Shown here one piece after another: positions 1 through 8,925 of a stretch of DNA of 54,503 nucleotides (its first letter is position 1; every line of letters starts with the position of its first letter). The stretch comes from Candidatus Metaruminococcus caecorum (GTDB lineage Bacteria; Bacillota; Clostridia; Oscillospirales; Ruminococcaceae), in the NCBI GenBank assembly GCA_904420045.1, contig CAJFTY010000011.1:1-54503 (forward strand). Reading direction: 5' to 3'. Below the pieces are notes generated by a model, which worked only from the letters and a program-made list of their open reading frames with translations, searched no databases and was not told where the DNA came from. The position numbers were made by a program, and so were the translations under genes.

Positions 1-1415
<1,415 letters not shown>

Positions 1416-1440
1416 TCAGAATTTTCAATCGTATTGTTTT

Positions 1441-1446
1441 AGTATA
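1441..1446 (-). promoter_or_regulatory. Candidate extended -10 promoter of ligA
   Basis: Read on the minus strand the hexamer is TATACT preceded by TGG, giving an extended -10. The -35 position, TTTCTA at 17 bp, is poor. It sits next to an inverted repeat (CCCCTGTTTTA 1455-1465, TAAAACAGGGG 1481-1491) that covers the expected upstream region, so the repeat could be an operator or a hairpin. Inference only. Confidence 0.35.
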
Positions 1447-1603
1447 CCACATTTCCCCTGTTTTAGAAACAGTTTTTTCATAAAACAGGGGATTTTGCAG
1501 GCAAAAAGCGCACAAAATCCCCTGGATATTCATATAGTAGCATAGAAGGCCGCGAAACGGTCATCCAGTCGAACGCTGTCGCTTTACAGGAAAAGGAGTT
1601 GTC

Positions 1604-2323
1604 ATGAGTATGAGACGTTTTCGATTGCGTAGAAAAACGCCCTCTGTCAACCCTTGGCGTCCGCTGTTCATAAAGCTTCTGCTGGTTTTTTTGCTGCTCT
1701 GCCTCAGCGTATATGGACTGGATCGGATGATGCGTCCTACCATTCAGACCATGATTTGCTATAAAGCGAAAACCCTTGCCACAAAAATGATCAACGACGC
1801 AGTATATGAACAGTTGGAGTCTTTGGGGTACACCTATCAGGATCTGGTGGCGATTTCCAAGGACGACACCGGCGCGATTTCCGCTATTGAGACAGACACC
1901 ATTAAGGTGAACAAGATTAAATCCTCAGTGGTCAAAGCCGTCAGCGATGTTGGGACAAAACTGTCCGAAGCCTCCATTCAGATCCCCATCGGCACGCTGA
2001 CCAATATTGCATATTTTTCCGCACGGGGGCCTTCGGTTACCCTGAAAGTAATCCCTCAGGGTGTGGTGAAAGCGCAGTTTGTCAGTAAGTTTACAAGCGC
2101 CGGCGTTAATCAGACCCATCATCAATTGATGATAAACGTTTCCATGGAAGCGGCCGCAGTAATTCCTGGGTTTACGTCCAACGTGGATATCCCCTCGGAT
2201 TTTATCATTGCCGAAACCGTCATCGTAGGAGACGTGCCGGAGTACTATACCCAGATCACCGGCGCAGATCAAGAGCTTTTGGAAAAGATCGACGCTTACG
2301 ACCGCTCCAGTGCAAAGCCCTGA
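1604..2323 (+). CDS. yunB: Sporulation protein YunB
   Basis: YunB is a sporulation protein of the sigma-E regulon in Bacillus whose molecular role is poorly defined. This 239-residue protein has a basic N-terminus (MSMRRFRLRRK), one membrane segment at about residues 23-42, and then an extracytoplasmic domain with the family pattern MINDAVYEQL, IQIPIGTLTN and a conserved stretch ending in IPGFTSNVDIPSDFIIAETV. AAAAGGAG lies a few bases before the ATG. It diverges from ligA and converges on mutS2, whose stop lies only 12 bp beyond, with no hairpin between them. A CATATAGT box at about 1530 fits the sigma-E -10 pattern CATANNNT, but the -35 is unclear. Confidence 0.88.
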   Translation: MSMRRFRLRRKTPSVNPWRPLFIKLLLVFLLLCLSVYGLDRMMRPTIQTMICYKAKTLATKMINDAVYEQLESLGYTYQDLVAISKDDTGAISAIETDTIKVNKIKSSVVKAVSDVGTKLSEASIQIPIGTLTNIAYFSARGPSVTLKVIPQGVVKAQFVSKFTSAGVNQTHHQLMINVSMEAAAVIPGFTSNVDIPSDFIIAETVIVGDVPEYYTQITGADQELLEKIDAYDRSSAKP

Positions 2324-2335
2324 GAAAAAAGCCGC

Positions 2336-4720
2336 TTACTTGAGTTCCGCGATGGTTACGCCGTCTTCCCCTTCGCCGTAGACTCCCAGCCGGTAGGAGC
2401 GGATGCTCTTGTGCCGCTTTAAGTCCTGATGGACAGCGGCCCGCAGGGCGCCCGTTCCTTTGCCGTGGATAATGTTGATGTGGGTCACGCCGGTGAGCAC
2501 CGCGTTGTCGATAAAGCTGTCCAGATCCAGCAGGGCTTCCTCCACCGTCATGCCCCGCAGGTCAATTTCCGTTTTGACCTCCCGGCGGCTTTTGCTCTGC
2601 ACGCTTTTGATGGTCTTGCCGGAAAGCTGCACATTCTGCTTTTTGTCCAGCAGCCGCAGATTGCTCAAGGGAACCCGGGTTTTCATGATCCCCGCTTGCA
2701 CCAGCACGTTGCCGGATTTGTCCGCGGGCTGTAAAACAGTTCCCTCTTTGTCGATGTCAAAAATCAGGACCGTATCGCCTTTTTTCAGTTCCCTGGGCAG
2801 GCGGTAACCTTCCTCCTGCCGTTTTCCGCTGACAGGGTTTGCCTTGTCGTACAGCCGGGAAAGGTTTCCCTTGAGCTGGGATTTGGCCTTTGCCGCCATT
2901 TGAGAAAACTCCGCCTTGTCCTTTTCCTTGCGGATGCGAGTGAGTTCTTCGATCATGGCCTCCGACTGGACACGGACGTCCTCTACGATCCGGCGGGCTT
3001 TTTCCCGGGCCTGTTCCAGCTCCTGTTCCTTTTGGCTTTCCAGTTTTCTTCGCAGATCGTCCAGCTCCCTGCGCTGCTGAGAGACCGAGCGGTTTAAAAA
3101 TTCGGTCTGTCTGGTTTTTTCCTCAAATTCCCTGCGGGCACGCTCCAGGTTGTCCACCACATCCTCGAACCTCTTGTTTTCCCCTGAAACAAAGGTCTGA
3201 GCGTTGTCCAGGATATCCTGGGAAAGCCCCAGCTTCTGAGAGATCGCAAAGGCATTGGAACGCCCCGGGACTCCGATGAGCAGCCGGTAGGTGGGGCGCA
3301 GGGTATTTACGTCAAACTCGCAGCAGGCGTTTTCCACGCCTTCGGTTTCCAACGCGTACATTTTAAGCTCCGCATAGTGAGTGGTGGCCGCCACCCGGCA
3401 GCCTTTTTCCCGCAGCTTTTCGAGAATCGCAATGGCCAGTGCCGCGCCCTCTACCGGGTCGGTACCAGAACCCAGTTCGTCCACCAGAACCAGAGAAAAA
3501 CTGTCGGCTTCCTCCAAAATCGAGACGATGTTGGTCATATGGGCGGAGAAAGTAGACAGGCTTTGCTCAATGCTCTGCTCGTCCCCGATGTCCACCAGCA
3601 CCTTATCGAAGATTGAAATTACGCTGTTATCGGATACTGGGATCAGAAATCCGCACATGGTCATCAATGTCAGCAGCCCAATGGTTTTTAAGGTGACTGT
3701 TTTACCGCCGGTATTGGGGCCGGTGACAATCAGGCTGGAATAATTCTGTCCCAGGCTTACGTCAATGGGAACCACCTTGTTTTTGTCGATCAGGGGATGC
3801 CGCGCCTTTTTCAGCACCACTTCCCCTTTTTGGGAGAGCTTCGGCGCCATGGCGTTCATGGAAGCCGCCAAATTCGCTTTGGCAAAATAAAGGTTTAACT
3901 GGATGGAAGTGTCAAACCCGTTGACGATAAAATCCCCCTGCTGGGCGCATTGGGCGGACAGGTCGGCTAAAATTCGGTCGATCTCCTGCTGTTCCTTGAC
4001 CTGCAGCACCCGGATTTCATTGTTGGCGTTGACCACCGAGGCGGGTTCGATAAACAGCGTCGCCCCGCTGGAGGAGGTGTCGTGTACCATGCCGGGCACG
4101 TCGTTTTTGTGCTCCGCCTTCACCGGCACCACAAACCGCCCGTCCCGCTGGGTGATAATCGCATCTTGCAGATATTTCTGGTAGGAAGACGACCGGATCA
4201 TGTTGTCCAGATGCTCCCGGGCCTTTAACGCGATGTTTTTCATCTTCCGCCGAATGGAGGATAGCTCCGCGCTGGCGTTGTCGTCGATTTCGTTTTCATC
4301 AATGATCGCCGAGGTGATGGCCTTTTCAAGGCTCCGGCAGGGATACAGCATGCCGAATAGCTCGTCCAGCGAGGTTTGTACCGATTCACATTGACTGTGC
4401 CAGTCGTCCAGAATGCGAACCTGGCGCAGCGCCGCCGCGATGTTTAAAAGCTCCCTGGGAGTGAGCGCGCCGCCCGCCCGGCACCGTTTCACCGATCCTG
4501 CGGGATTTGAAAGACGCAGAAAATTCGGCGTTCCAAAGCGAGAGGCCAGCGAAAAGGCGTCGTTTGCCTTGTTAAGCTCCCGCTGGACGGTGTCAAAGTC
4601 ATGGGAGGGCGTAAGCTCCAAGGCCAGTTTGTAAGCGTCCTCACAACAGGTCTGCTCCGCCAGTTGTTTGAGGATCTTGTCCAGTTCCAAGGTTCGATAA
4701 TCTTTATGTAAACGTTCCAT
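2336..4720 (-). CDS. mutS2: Endonuclease MutS2 (MutS-family ATPase with Smr domain)
   Basis: MutS2 is a MutS-like ATPase. In Bacteria it acts on branched DNA and, in Bacillus, on collided ribosomes. The 794-residue length is normal. The clamp and lever regions come first. Walker A TGPNTGGKT is at about 333-341 and Walker B LVLVDELGSGTDP at about 410-422. A long charged coiled coil follows at roughly 500-650. The C-terminal Smr nuclease domain is at about 718-794, with IDLRGMTVEEA and HGKGTGALR. The mismatch-recognition domain I of MutS is absent, as expected for the family. It is the last gene of the minus-strand block after recO (36 bp gap). The start follows an AGAGAG purine tract. Confidence 0.97.
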   Translation of the reverse strand: MERLHKDYRTLELDKILKQLAEQTCCEDAYKLALELTPSHDFDTVQRELNKANDAFSLASRFGTPNFLRLSNPAGSVKRCRAGGALTPRELLNIAAALRQVRILDDWHSQCESVQTSLDELFGMLYPCRSLEKAITSAIIDENEIDDNASAELSSIRRKMKNIALKAREHLDNMIRSSSYQKYLQDAIITQRDGRFVVPVKAEHKNDVPGMVHDTSSSGATLFIEPASVVNANNEIRVLQVKEQQEIDRILADLSAQCAQQGDFIVNGFDTSIQLNLYFAKANLAASMNAMAPKLSQKGEVVLKKARHPLIDKNKVVPIDVSLGQNYSSLIVTGPNTGGKTVTLKTIGLLTLMTMCGFLIPVSDNSVISIFDKVLVDIGDEQSIEQSLSTFSAHMTNIVSILEEADSFSLVLVDELGSGTDPVEGAALAIAILEKLREKGCRVAATTHYAELKMYALETEGVENACCEFDVNTLRPTYRLLIGVPGRSNAFAISQKLGLSQDILDNAQTFVSGENKRFEDVVDNLERARREFEEKTRQTEFLNRSVSQQRRELDDLRRKLESQKEQELEQAREKARRIVEDVRVQSEAMIEELTRIRKEKDKAEFSQMAAKAKSQLKGNLSRLYDKANPVSGKRQEEGYRLPRELKKGDTVLIFDIDKEGTVLQPADKSGNVLVQAGIMKTRVPLSNLRLLDKKQNVQLSGKTIKSVQSKSRREVKTEIDLRGMTVEEALLDLDSFIDNAVLTGVTHINIIHGKGTGALRAAVHQDLKRHKSIRSYRLGVYGEGEDGVTIAELK

Positions 4721-4756
4721 GTTGTTCTCTCTTTCTGTAAAGGGAATTTGCTTTGC

Positions 4757-5509
4757 TTACAATTTCGGCAGGTTTTTATAAAAATCCAACGAGTGAAATC
4801 CCCTGCCGCAGTGGTACAGCGTATAATATTCTGTAATGGTTCCCAAATATTCCAGAGCCTTGGGTTCCAGTTTAAATAAGAACAGCTTTTTTAAATCGGC
4901 CTCGGTCATAAACCGCAGAGCGGCTAAAATCGGCTTGTTTAAAGGGAAACAATTCATCTGGGAGCTTTCCTCTGCGCAGGCCCGGCAGCGCAAAAGCCCC
5001 TCGGCGGGATAAAATACCGCCTGCTCTTCGCAGTCGTTCCCACAGGATGCGCATTCGCTTAAGTCCGGACAAAACCCGGAAATCGCCATGAGTTTCCACT
5101 CGAACACCGGCTTTAAAAACGCAGGCGTACGGGCGGATGTGCAAAGATAAGACAATGTGTTAAGGGCTAGCCTCAGATAGTCTTCCCCGTTGTCCTCCCC
5201 GGGAGAGATAAAGCTTAAAAGCTCGCAGAAATAGCTGGCCAGCGCGGTTTTTTCGATATCCAAGCGGATGTCGTAAAACGACTCGATCACCTGGGCGTCG
5301 TTGACGACGTAAGAGCTTTTTCCCTGAAACAGGGTAAACTCGGAAAAGCAAAGCGGCTGTGTCCCGCTGAGCAGCTTGCTTTTTACGCTTTTTACCCCTC
5401 GGGCAGAGGCTTCGATCACACCCTGATCTTTTGATAAAATGGTGATGAATTTATCCTTTTCACCGATATTGCGCTGTTTGAGCACCAGCCCCTGGGTTTT
5501 GATTACCAT
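4757..5509 (-). CDS. recO: DNA repair protein RecO
   Basis: RecO binds single-stranded DNA and SSB and loads RecA with RecR. The chosen start gives MVIKTQGLVLKQRNIGEKD, the usual beginning of the N-terminal OB fold, and a 250-residue protein. A four-Cys zinc motif (CASC...CRAC) lies near residues 150-180. The reading frame stays open upstream to 5587, but those residues do not fit the family and overlap yqzL. GAGG lies 12 nt before the chosen ATG. The start sits inside the 3' end of the YqzL-like ORF, so the two genes overlap by about 50 bp and are probably translationally coupled. The order era-yqzL-recO is that of Bacillus. Confidence 0.95.
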   Translation of the reverse strand: MVIKTQGLVLKQRNIGEKDKFITILSKDQGVIEASARGVKSVKSKLLSGTQPLCFSEFTLFQGKSSYVVNDAQVIESFYDIRLDIEKTALASYFCELLSFISPGEDNGEDYLRLALNTLSYLCTSARTPAFLKPVFEWKLMAISGFCPDLSECASCGNDCEEQAVFYPAEGLLRCRACAEESSQMNCFPLNKPILAALRFMTEADLKKLFLFKLEPKALEYLGTITEYYTLYHCGRGFHSLDFYKNLPKL

Positions 5510-5690
5510 ATGTGCGTCCATCCTCGTTGGCGAAAGCATGTCCGTCGGCAGACGGCTGCTTAGGTGAATTGGCTTCCTGTGAAGCATGGGAAGCCAAGGC
5601 TGTATTTATCGTCTTGTAGGTTAAGTAATCCTCGATTTTGCCGGTGTGTTCAAATCGTTTCCACAAATCAAGCTGTGTTTGATCTTCCAC
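5460..5690 (-). CDS. yqzL: YqzL-like small protein between era and recO
   Basis: A 76-residue ORF starting at GTG, with AAAGGAG 8 nt upstream. Its N-terminal third (LWKRFEHTGKIEDYLTYK) matches the core of YqzL, a short conserved protein of unknown function (47 residues in Bacillus subtilis, from memory) encoded in the same place between era and recO. The remaining 45 residues (polar, Gln/Ala/Gly rich) look unconserved, and the last part overlaps the recO start in another frame. No membrane segment or known catalytic motif is visible. Identity rests on the short motif plus gene order, so the call is good but the function is unknown. Confidence 0.75.
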   Translation of the reverse strand: MEDQTQLDLWKRFEHTGKIEDYLTYKTINTALASHASQEANSPKQPSADGHAFANEDGRTYGNQNPGAGAQTAQYR

Positions 5691-5791
5691 GCTGATCGCT
5701 CCTTTCTAAATGAACGCTGTCACTTTATCAGTGTTGCCGAAGGAGCTGGATTTATTGATGGAAAAAACAAACAGTTGATCGCAGCCGGCAA

Positions 5792-6691
5792 TCAGGAAAG
5801 GCCGAAGGATTTAATCAGGCTTTCTTTATTGCGCCAATCGTCTTTGACTTTCACCCAGCAGGTTAAGTTGACTTTACTGTCCAAAAAGCTCTCGATCTCC
5901 ACCCGGGCGTCCGATGCAATCCGTTTGAGCATGCTGCCGCCCTTGCCGATAATCATCCCCTTGTGGGAAGCCTTTTCGCAGAAGATGGTGGCTTCGATGT
6001 CGATGATGGGCTTATCTTCCCGCTCCCGCATCTTGTCAATGGCAACGGCGGTGCCGTGGGGGATTTCTTGGCGCATTAAAAGAAGCAGCTTTTCCCGGAT
6101 GATTTCCGCCACAATTACACGTTCTGGCTGATCGGTGAGGGTGTCATCGGGAAAAAAGTGCACGCTTGGCACGGCAAAGCGCGACAGCTCCTGCTTTAAG
6201 TCGTCAAGCCCTTCCCCATGCGCGGCGGAGATGGGCACCACCGCGTCAAATTCGTGCAGGGCTTTTAGCTCCTCAATCCGCTGAAGAAGCCGGGACTTAT
6301 CCGCTATGGTGTCGATTTTATTGACCGCCAGGATACAGGGGAGCTTTTGCTGCTTTACCGATTGAATCAACTCTAGCTCCGACGGAGTAAGCTCTCCGGC
6401 GGGTTCCACCACCAGCACAACAACATCCACTTCGGAGACGGATTCCGTCACCGTTTTGACCATGTGCTCGCTGAGCTTGGTTCTGGGCTTGTGCAGCCCG
6501 GGAGTGTCGGTGAATACATACTGCACCAGGCCTTCGGTTAAAACACCGGTGATTCGGGTTCGGGTGGTCTGGGGCTTGTTGGTGACAATCGCCACCTTTT
6601 CTCCCAGCAAAGCGTTGAGCAACGAGGATTTACCCACATTGGGCTTTCCTACAATGGCTACAAACGCGCTTTTCGTTTCCATCTGTTCCAT
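5792..6691 (-). CDS. era: GTPase Era
   Basis: Era is an essential GTPase that binds the 3' end of 16S rRNA during 30S maturation. From MEQMETKSAFVAIVG the protein has 299 residues. G1 is GKPNVGKSS, G2 lies in PQTTRTRITGV, G3 is DTPGLH, G4 is NKID, and the C-terminal KH domain carries IIGKGGSMLKRI. The frame is open further upstream to 6763, but GGAAAGGA placed 6 nt before this ATG decides the start. It is followed by the yqzL-like gene and recO. A strong hairpin terminator separates it from dgkA upstream, so era may have its own promoter in the 75 bp before it; I did not find a convincing one. Confidence 0.97.
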   Translation of the reverse strand: MEQMETKSAFVAIVGKPNVGKSSLLNALLGEKVAIVTNKPQTTRTRITGVLTEGLVQYVFTDTPGLHKPRTKLSEHMVKTVTESVSEVDVVVLVVEPAGELTPSELELIQSVKQQKLPCILAVNKIDTIADKSRLLQRIEELKALHEFDAVVPISAAHGEGLDDLKQELSRFAVPSVHFFPDDTLTDQPERVIVAEIIREKLLLLMRQEIPHGTAVAIDKMREREDKPIIDIEATIFCEKASHKGMIIGKGGSMLKRIASDARVEIESFLDSKVNLTCWVKVKDDWRNKESLIKSFGLS

Positions 6692-6765
6692 AAACATTCC
6701 TTTCCGACAAAAGGCAGTAAACGCCGCCTTTGTTAAACACCTCTTATGAAAAATCAGTCTCAAAA

Positions 6766-6812
6766 ATAGCTGTTTTTAAATGCCGCGTTCCAACGCATTT
6801 AAAAACAGCTAT
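6766..6812 (-). terminator. Intrinsic terminator after dgkA
   Basis: An 18-bp perfect inverted repeat (ATAGCTGTTTTTAAATGC at 6766-6783 and its complement at 6795-6812) is followed on the minus strand by TTTTTGAG. The dgkA stop codon lies inside the hairpin. It should end the phoH-ybeY-dgkA transcript before era. Confidence 0.75.
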
Positions 6813-7321
6813 CCTCTTGTACGGCTACTTTTGCCCTTTGGAAGGCGGAACATTTCCGTTCCCTTGAAAATAAACAGTGTACCCGCAGTAATCAGCACAG
6901 CAAACAGGATTAATAAAAACGGTGAAGTGAACACGCACGCCAACGCCGCCAGCAGCTTTTGGGGTTTCCAAAAAAGACCGATGCCCACCAACACAGCCAC
7001 GCCTGCGGCAATTAAGACTGCACCTGCCGCCACATCCTTGGCGATTCTGGCCAGGCTGTCGTACGCTGGGGACTGCAAGTCCACCAGCGCCTCAATGGCC
7101 GTATTGACCATTTCGGCTACGATCACAAATCCCATTGCCAGGATCAAAACGGCATATTCCAATGCCGTCAACCCAAAGACCAGGGAAAAAATGGTCACCA
7201 CCACCGCCACTACCAGATGAATACGCATGTTGCGTTCATTTCGAATACACAGCCACAGGCCGCGAAACGCATATAAAAAGCTCTTTACCAGCCCTCGGAT
7301 CTGCTGTTTGTCAATTTTCAT
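6809..7321 (-). CDS. dgkA: Diacylglycerol/undecaprenol kinase family membrane protein, with C-terminal extension
   Basis: Membrane kinase of the DgkA family, which in Gram-positives phosphorylates undecaprenol to the cell-wall lipid carrier. Residues 1-115 carry the family motifs: SFLYAFRGL, NERNMRIHL, and EMVNTAIEALVDL near 87-99, with three membrane helices. Typical proteins end near residue 120-130. This one, at 170 residues, has an added hydrophobic hairpin (about 122-155) and a basic tail. Its start overlaps the end of ybeY by 11 bp in another frame. The order ybeY-dgkA-era is the usual Firmicute arrangement. Confidence 0.93.
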   Translation of the reverse strand: MKIDKQQIRGLVKSFLYAFRGLWLCIRNERNMRIHLVVAVVVTIFSLVFGLTALEYAVLILAMGFVIVAEMVNTAIEALVDLQSPAYDSLARIAKDVAAGAVLIAAGVAVLVGIGLFWKPQKLLAALACVFTSPFLLILFAVLITAGTLFIFKGTEMFRLPKGKSSRTRG

Positions 7322-7817
7322 CGCTCATCACGTAGCTGGCGCCTCGGGGAACGCCCAGCTTGGTCAAAACGATTTCTTCCTTTTCCCGCATCTGTACAGC
7401 TTCCAGACCGCCGGCTTCGTGGTCATATCCCAGCAGATGGAACATGGAATGAACCGTTAAAAAGGCCACTTCCCGCTGTAAAGAATGGCCGTAGACCCCG
7501 GCCTGCTCCATCGCCTTTTCCATGGAAATCACGATGTCACCCAGCATATAGGCGCCGGTCTCCTCGTTTTTGTCATACACGCCGTTTTCACCCAGCGGAA
7601 ACGACAGAACATCGGTTTCAATATCCTTGTTCCGATACTGGGCATTGAGCTTTTTAATTTCCTCGTTGCTGACAAACGAAACGCTTACTTCCGCGCTGCC
7701 GGAAAAGTTCTCATGCACCAGCACCGCATGGCAGCACCGGCGGATCAAAAGACGAATGCCTGTGGGGATTTTTACTTGAGACTGCTTGTTACTTATTAAA
7801 ACTTTTATCTTGTCCAT
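7311..7817 (-). CDS. ybeY: Endoribonuclease YbeY (rRNA maturation factor)
   Basis: YbeY is a zinc-dependent single-strand endoribonuclease acting in 16S rRNA 3' processing and 70S quality control. The signature HSMFHLLGYDH (H3xH5xH zinc ligands) is present near the C-terminus, preceded by the conserved region around TDVLSFPLG and LGDIVIS. With the start at MDKIKVLISNKQ it has 168 residues. The open frame continues to 7880, but those residues overlap phoH and are unlike the family. The ribosome binding site is weak at normal spacing (GGAGGG is 17 nt away), which fits translational coupling to phoH, whose end it overlaps by 29 bp. Confidence 0.95.
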   Translation of the reverse strand: MDKIKVLISNKQSQVKIPTGIRLLIRRCCHAVLVHENFSGSAEVSVSFVSNEEIKKLNAQYRNKDIETDVLSFPLGENGVYDKNEETGAYMLGDIVISMEKAMEQAGVYGHSLQREVAFLTVHSMFHLLGYDHEAGGLEAVQMREKEEIVLTKLGVPRGASYVMSDEN

Positions 7818-8787
7818 GGCTACTCTTACGTTTGCCCTCCTCGTAAAATTTATCGTACGCTTTGATGATGTCCTGTACAAGCTTATGCCGGACCACGTCC
7901 TTTTCCGTAAATCGGAGAATGCGGATATCCTCCACGCTTTTTAACACCTTGGCGGCTTCCACCAAACCAGAGCGGCGCGCGTCCGGCAGGTCGATCTGGG
8001 TGACGTCGCCGGTGATGACCGCTTTGGAATTAAAGCCCAGCCGGGTTAAAAACATTTTCATCTGCTCCGGCGTGGTGTTTTGCGCCTCGTCCAGAATGAT
8101 AAACGAATCGTCCAGCGTGCGCCCGCGCATGTATGCCAAAGGCGCCACTTCGATGTTGCCGCGCTCCTGATATTTCTGGAAGTTCTCCGCACCCAGCATG
8201 TCGAACAGCGCGTCGTACAGCGGGCGGAGATACGGGTCTACCTTGTTTTGCAGATCTCCGGGCAGAAATCCCAGCTTTTCCCCCGCCTCCACAGCGGGCC
8301 GGGTCAGGATGATCCGGTTGACCTCATGTGCCCGGAAAGCCTTGACCGCCATAGCAACCGCCAGATAGGTCTTTCCCGTTCCGGCAGGGCCGATTCCCAG
8401 CACCACCGTGTTGTCCCGGATGGCCTCCGCATAATTTTTCTGCCCCAGGGTTTTGGGTTTGACGGGCTTTCCCTTAGCGGTGATGGTGATGCAGTCGTTC
8501 CACAGGGCGGTAAGCTTTTCCTCGCCCCCTTCACGCACTAGGGACATCACATAGCGGACGTTCTGCTCGTTGAGGGTCTCCCCTTTGTTAAGCATGGTCA
8601 GCAGTCCGTCTACGGCCTTGGCCGCCAATATCACCTGCTCCGGTTCCCCGCTGATTTTAATATCGCTTCCCCGGCTGACAATGGTTACATGAAATTCGCT
8701 TTGTAAAAGCTTGATATTTTCGTCGAAGCTTCCAAACAGCGCGACCGCATCCTCCATCCGGTCGATATTAATCAGCTGTTCTATCAT
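7789..8787 (-). CDS. phoH: PhoH-like ATPase
   Basis: Cytoplasmic PhoH-family P-loop ATPase, implicated in RNA metabolism. It has 332 residues: an N-terminal KH-like region (about 1-100), Walker A GPAGTGKTYLA, a TRPAVEAGEKLGFLPGD block, FIILDEAQNTTPEQ as Walker B and sensor, and TGDVTQIDLP. All these are typical. AAATGATAG surrounds the start and a GGAGG tract lies just upstream. Its own promoter (8898-8925) and a 17-bp palindrome (8823-8839) lie upstream, so it probably leads a phoH-ybeY-dgkA transcript. Confidence 0.96.
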   Translation of the reverse strand: MIEQLINIDRMEDAVALFGSFDENIKLLQSEFHVTIVSRGSDIKISGEPEQVILAAKAVDGLLTMLNKGETLNEQNVRYVMSLVREGGEEKLTALWNDCITITAKGKPVKPKTLGQKNYAEAIRDNTVVLGIGPAGTGKTYLAVAMAVKAFRAHEVNRIILTRPAVEAGEKLGFLPGDLQNKVDPYLRPLYDALFDMLGAENFQKYQERGNIEVAPLAYMRGRTLDDSFIILDEAQNTTPEQMKMFLTRLGFNSKAVITGDVTQIDLPDARRSGLVEAAKVLKSVEDIRILRFTEKDVVRHKLVQDIIKAYDKFYEEGKRKSSHGQDKSFNK

Positions 8788-8822
8788 TTAAATCCTCCGC
8801 CGCGATCGTTTTTTACGACATA

Positions 8823-8839
8823 TTGTGAGCATATCACAA
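8823..8839. promoter_or_regulatory. 17-bp palindrome in the phoH leader (candidate operator)
   Basis: TTGTGA-GCATA-TCACAA is a perfect 6-bp dyad with a 5-bp centre. It lies between the phoH -10 and the phoH start codon, where a bound repressor would block transcription. It resembles a Crp/Fnr half-site pair, but the spacer is 5 rather than 6. No U-run follows, so it is not a terminator. Confidence 0.4.
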
Positions 8840-8897
8840 AAAATAAAATATTTGCACAAAAAAACATTAAAAAACTGTGAAAGTTTTCTCGTTTCTT

Positions 8898-8925
8898 ATT
8901 ATAACACAATTCGCGGCGTTTGCAA
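8898..8925 (-). promoter_or_regulatory. Promoter of phoH operon
   Basis: On the minus strand, TTGCAA (8920-8925), a 16-bp spacer, and TATAAT (8898-8903) with an upstream TGT giving an extended -10. The -35 abuts the yqfD stop codon at 8926. The leader to the phoH ATG is about 105 nt and AT-rich. Confidence 0.7.

Noticed and set aside
8823-8839. Crp site before phoH
   Set aside because: The half-site spacing is 5 bp, not 6, and no Crp gene is in the window; kept only as a candidate operator.
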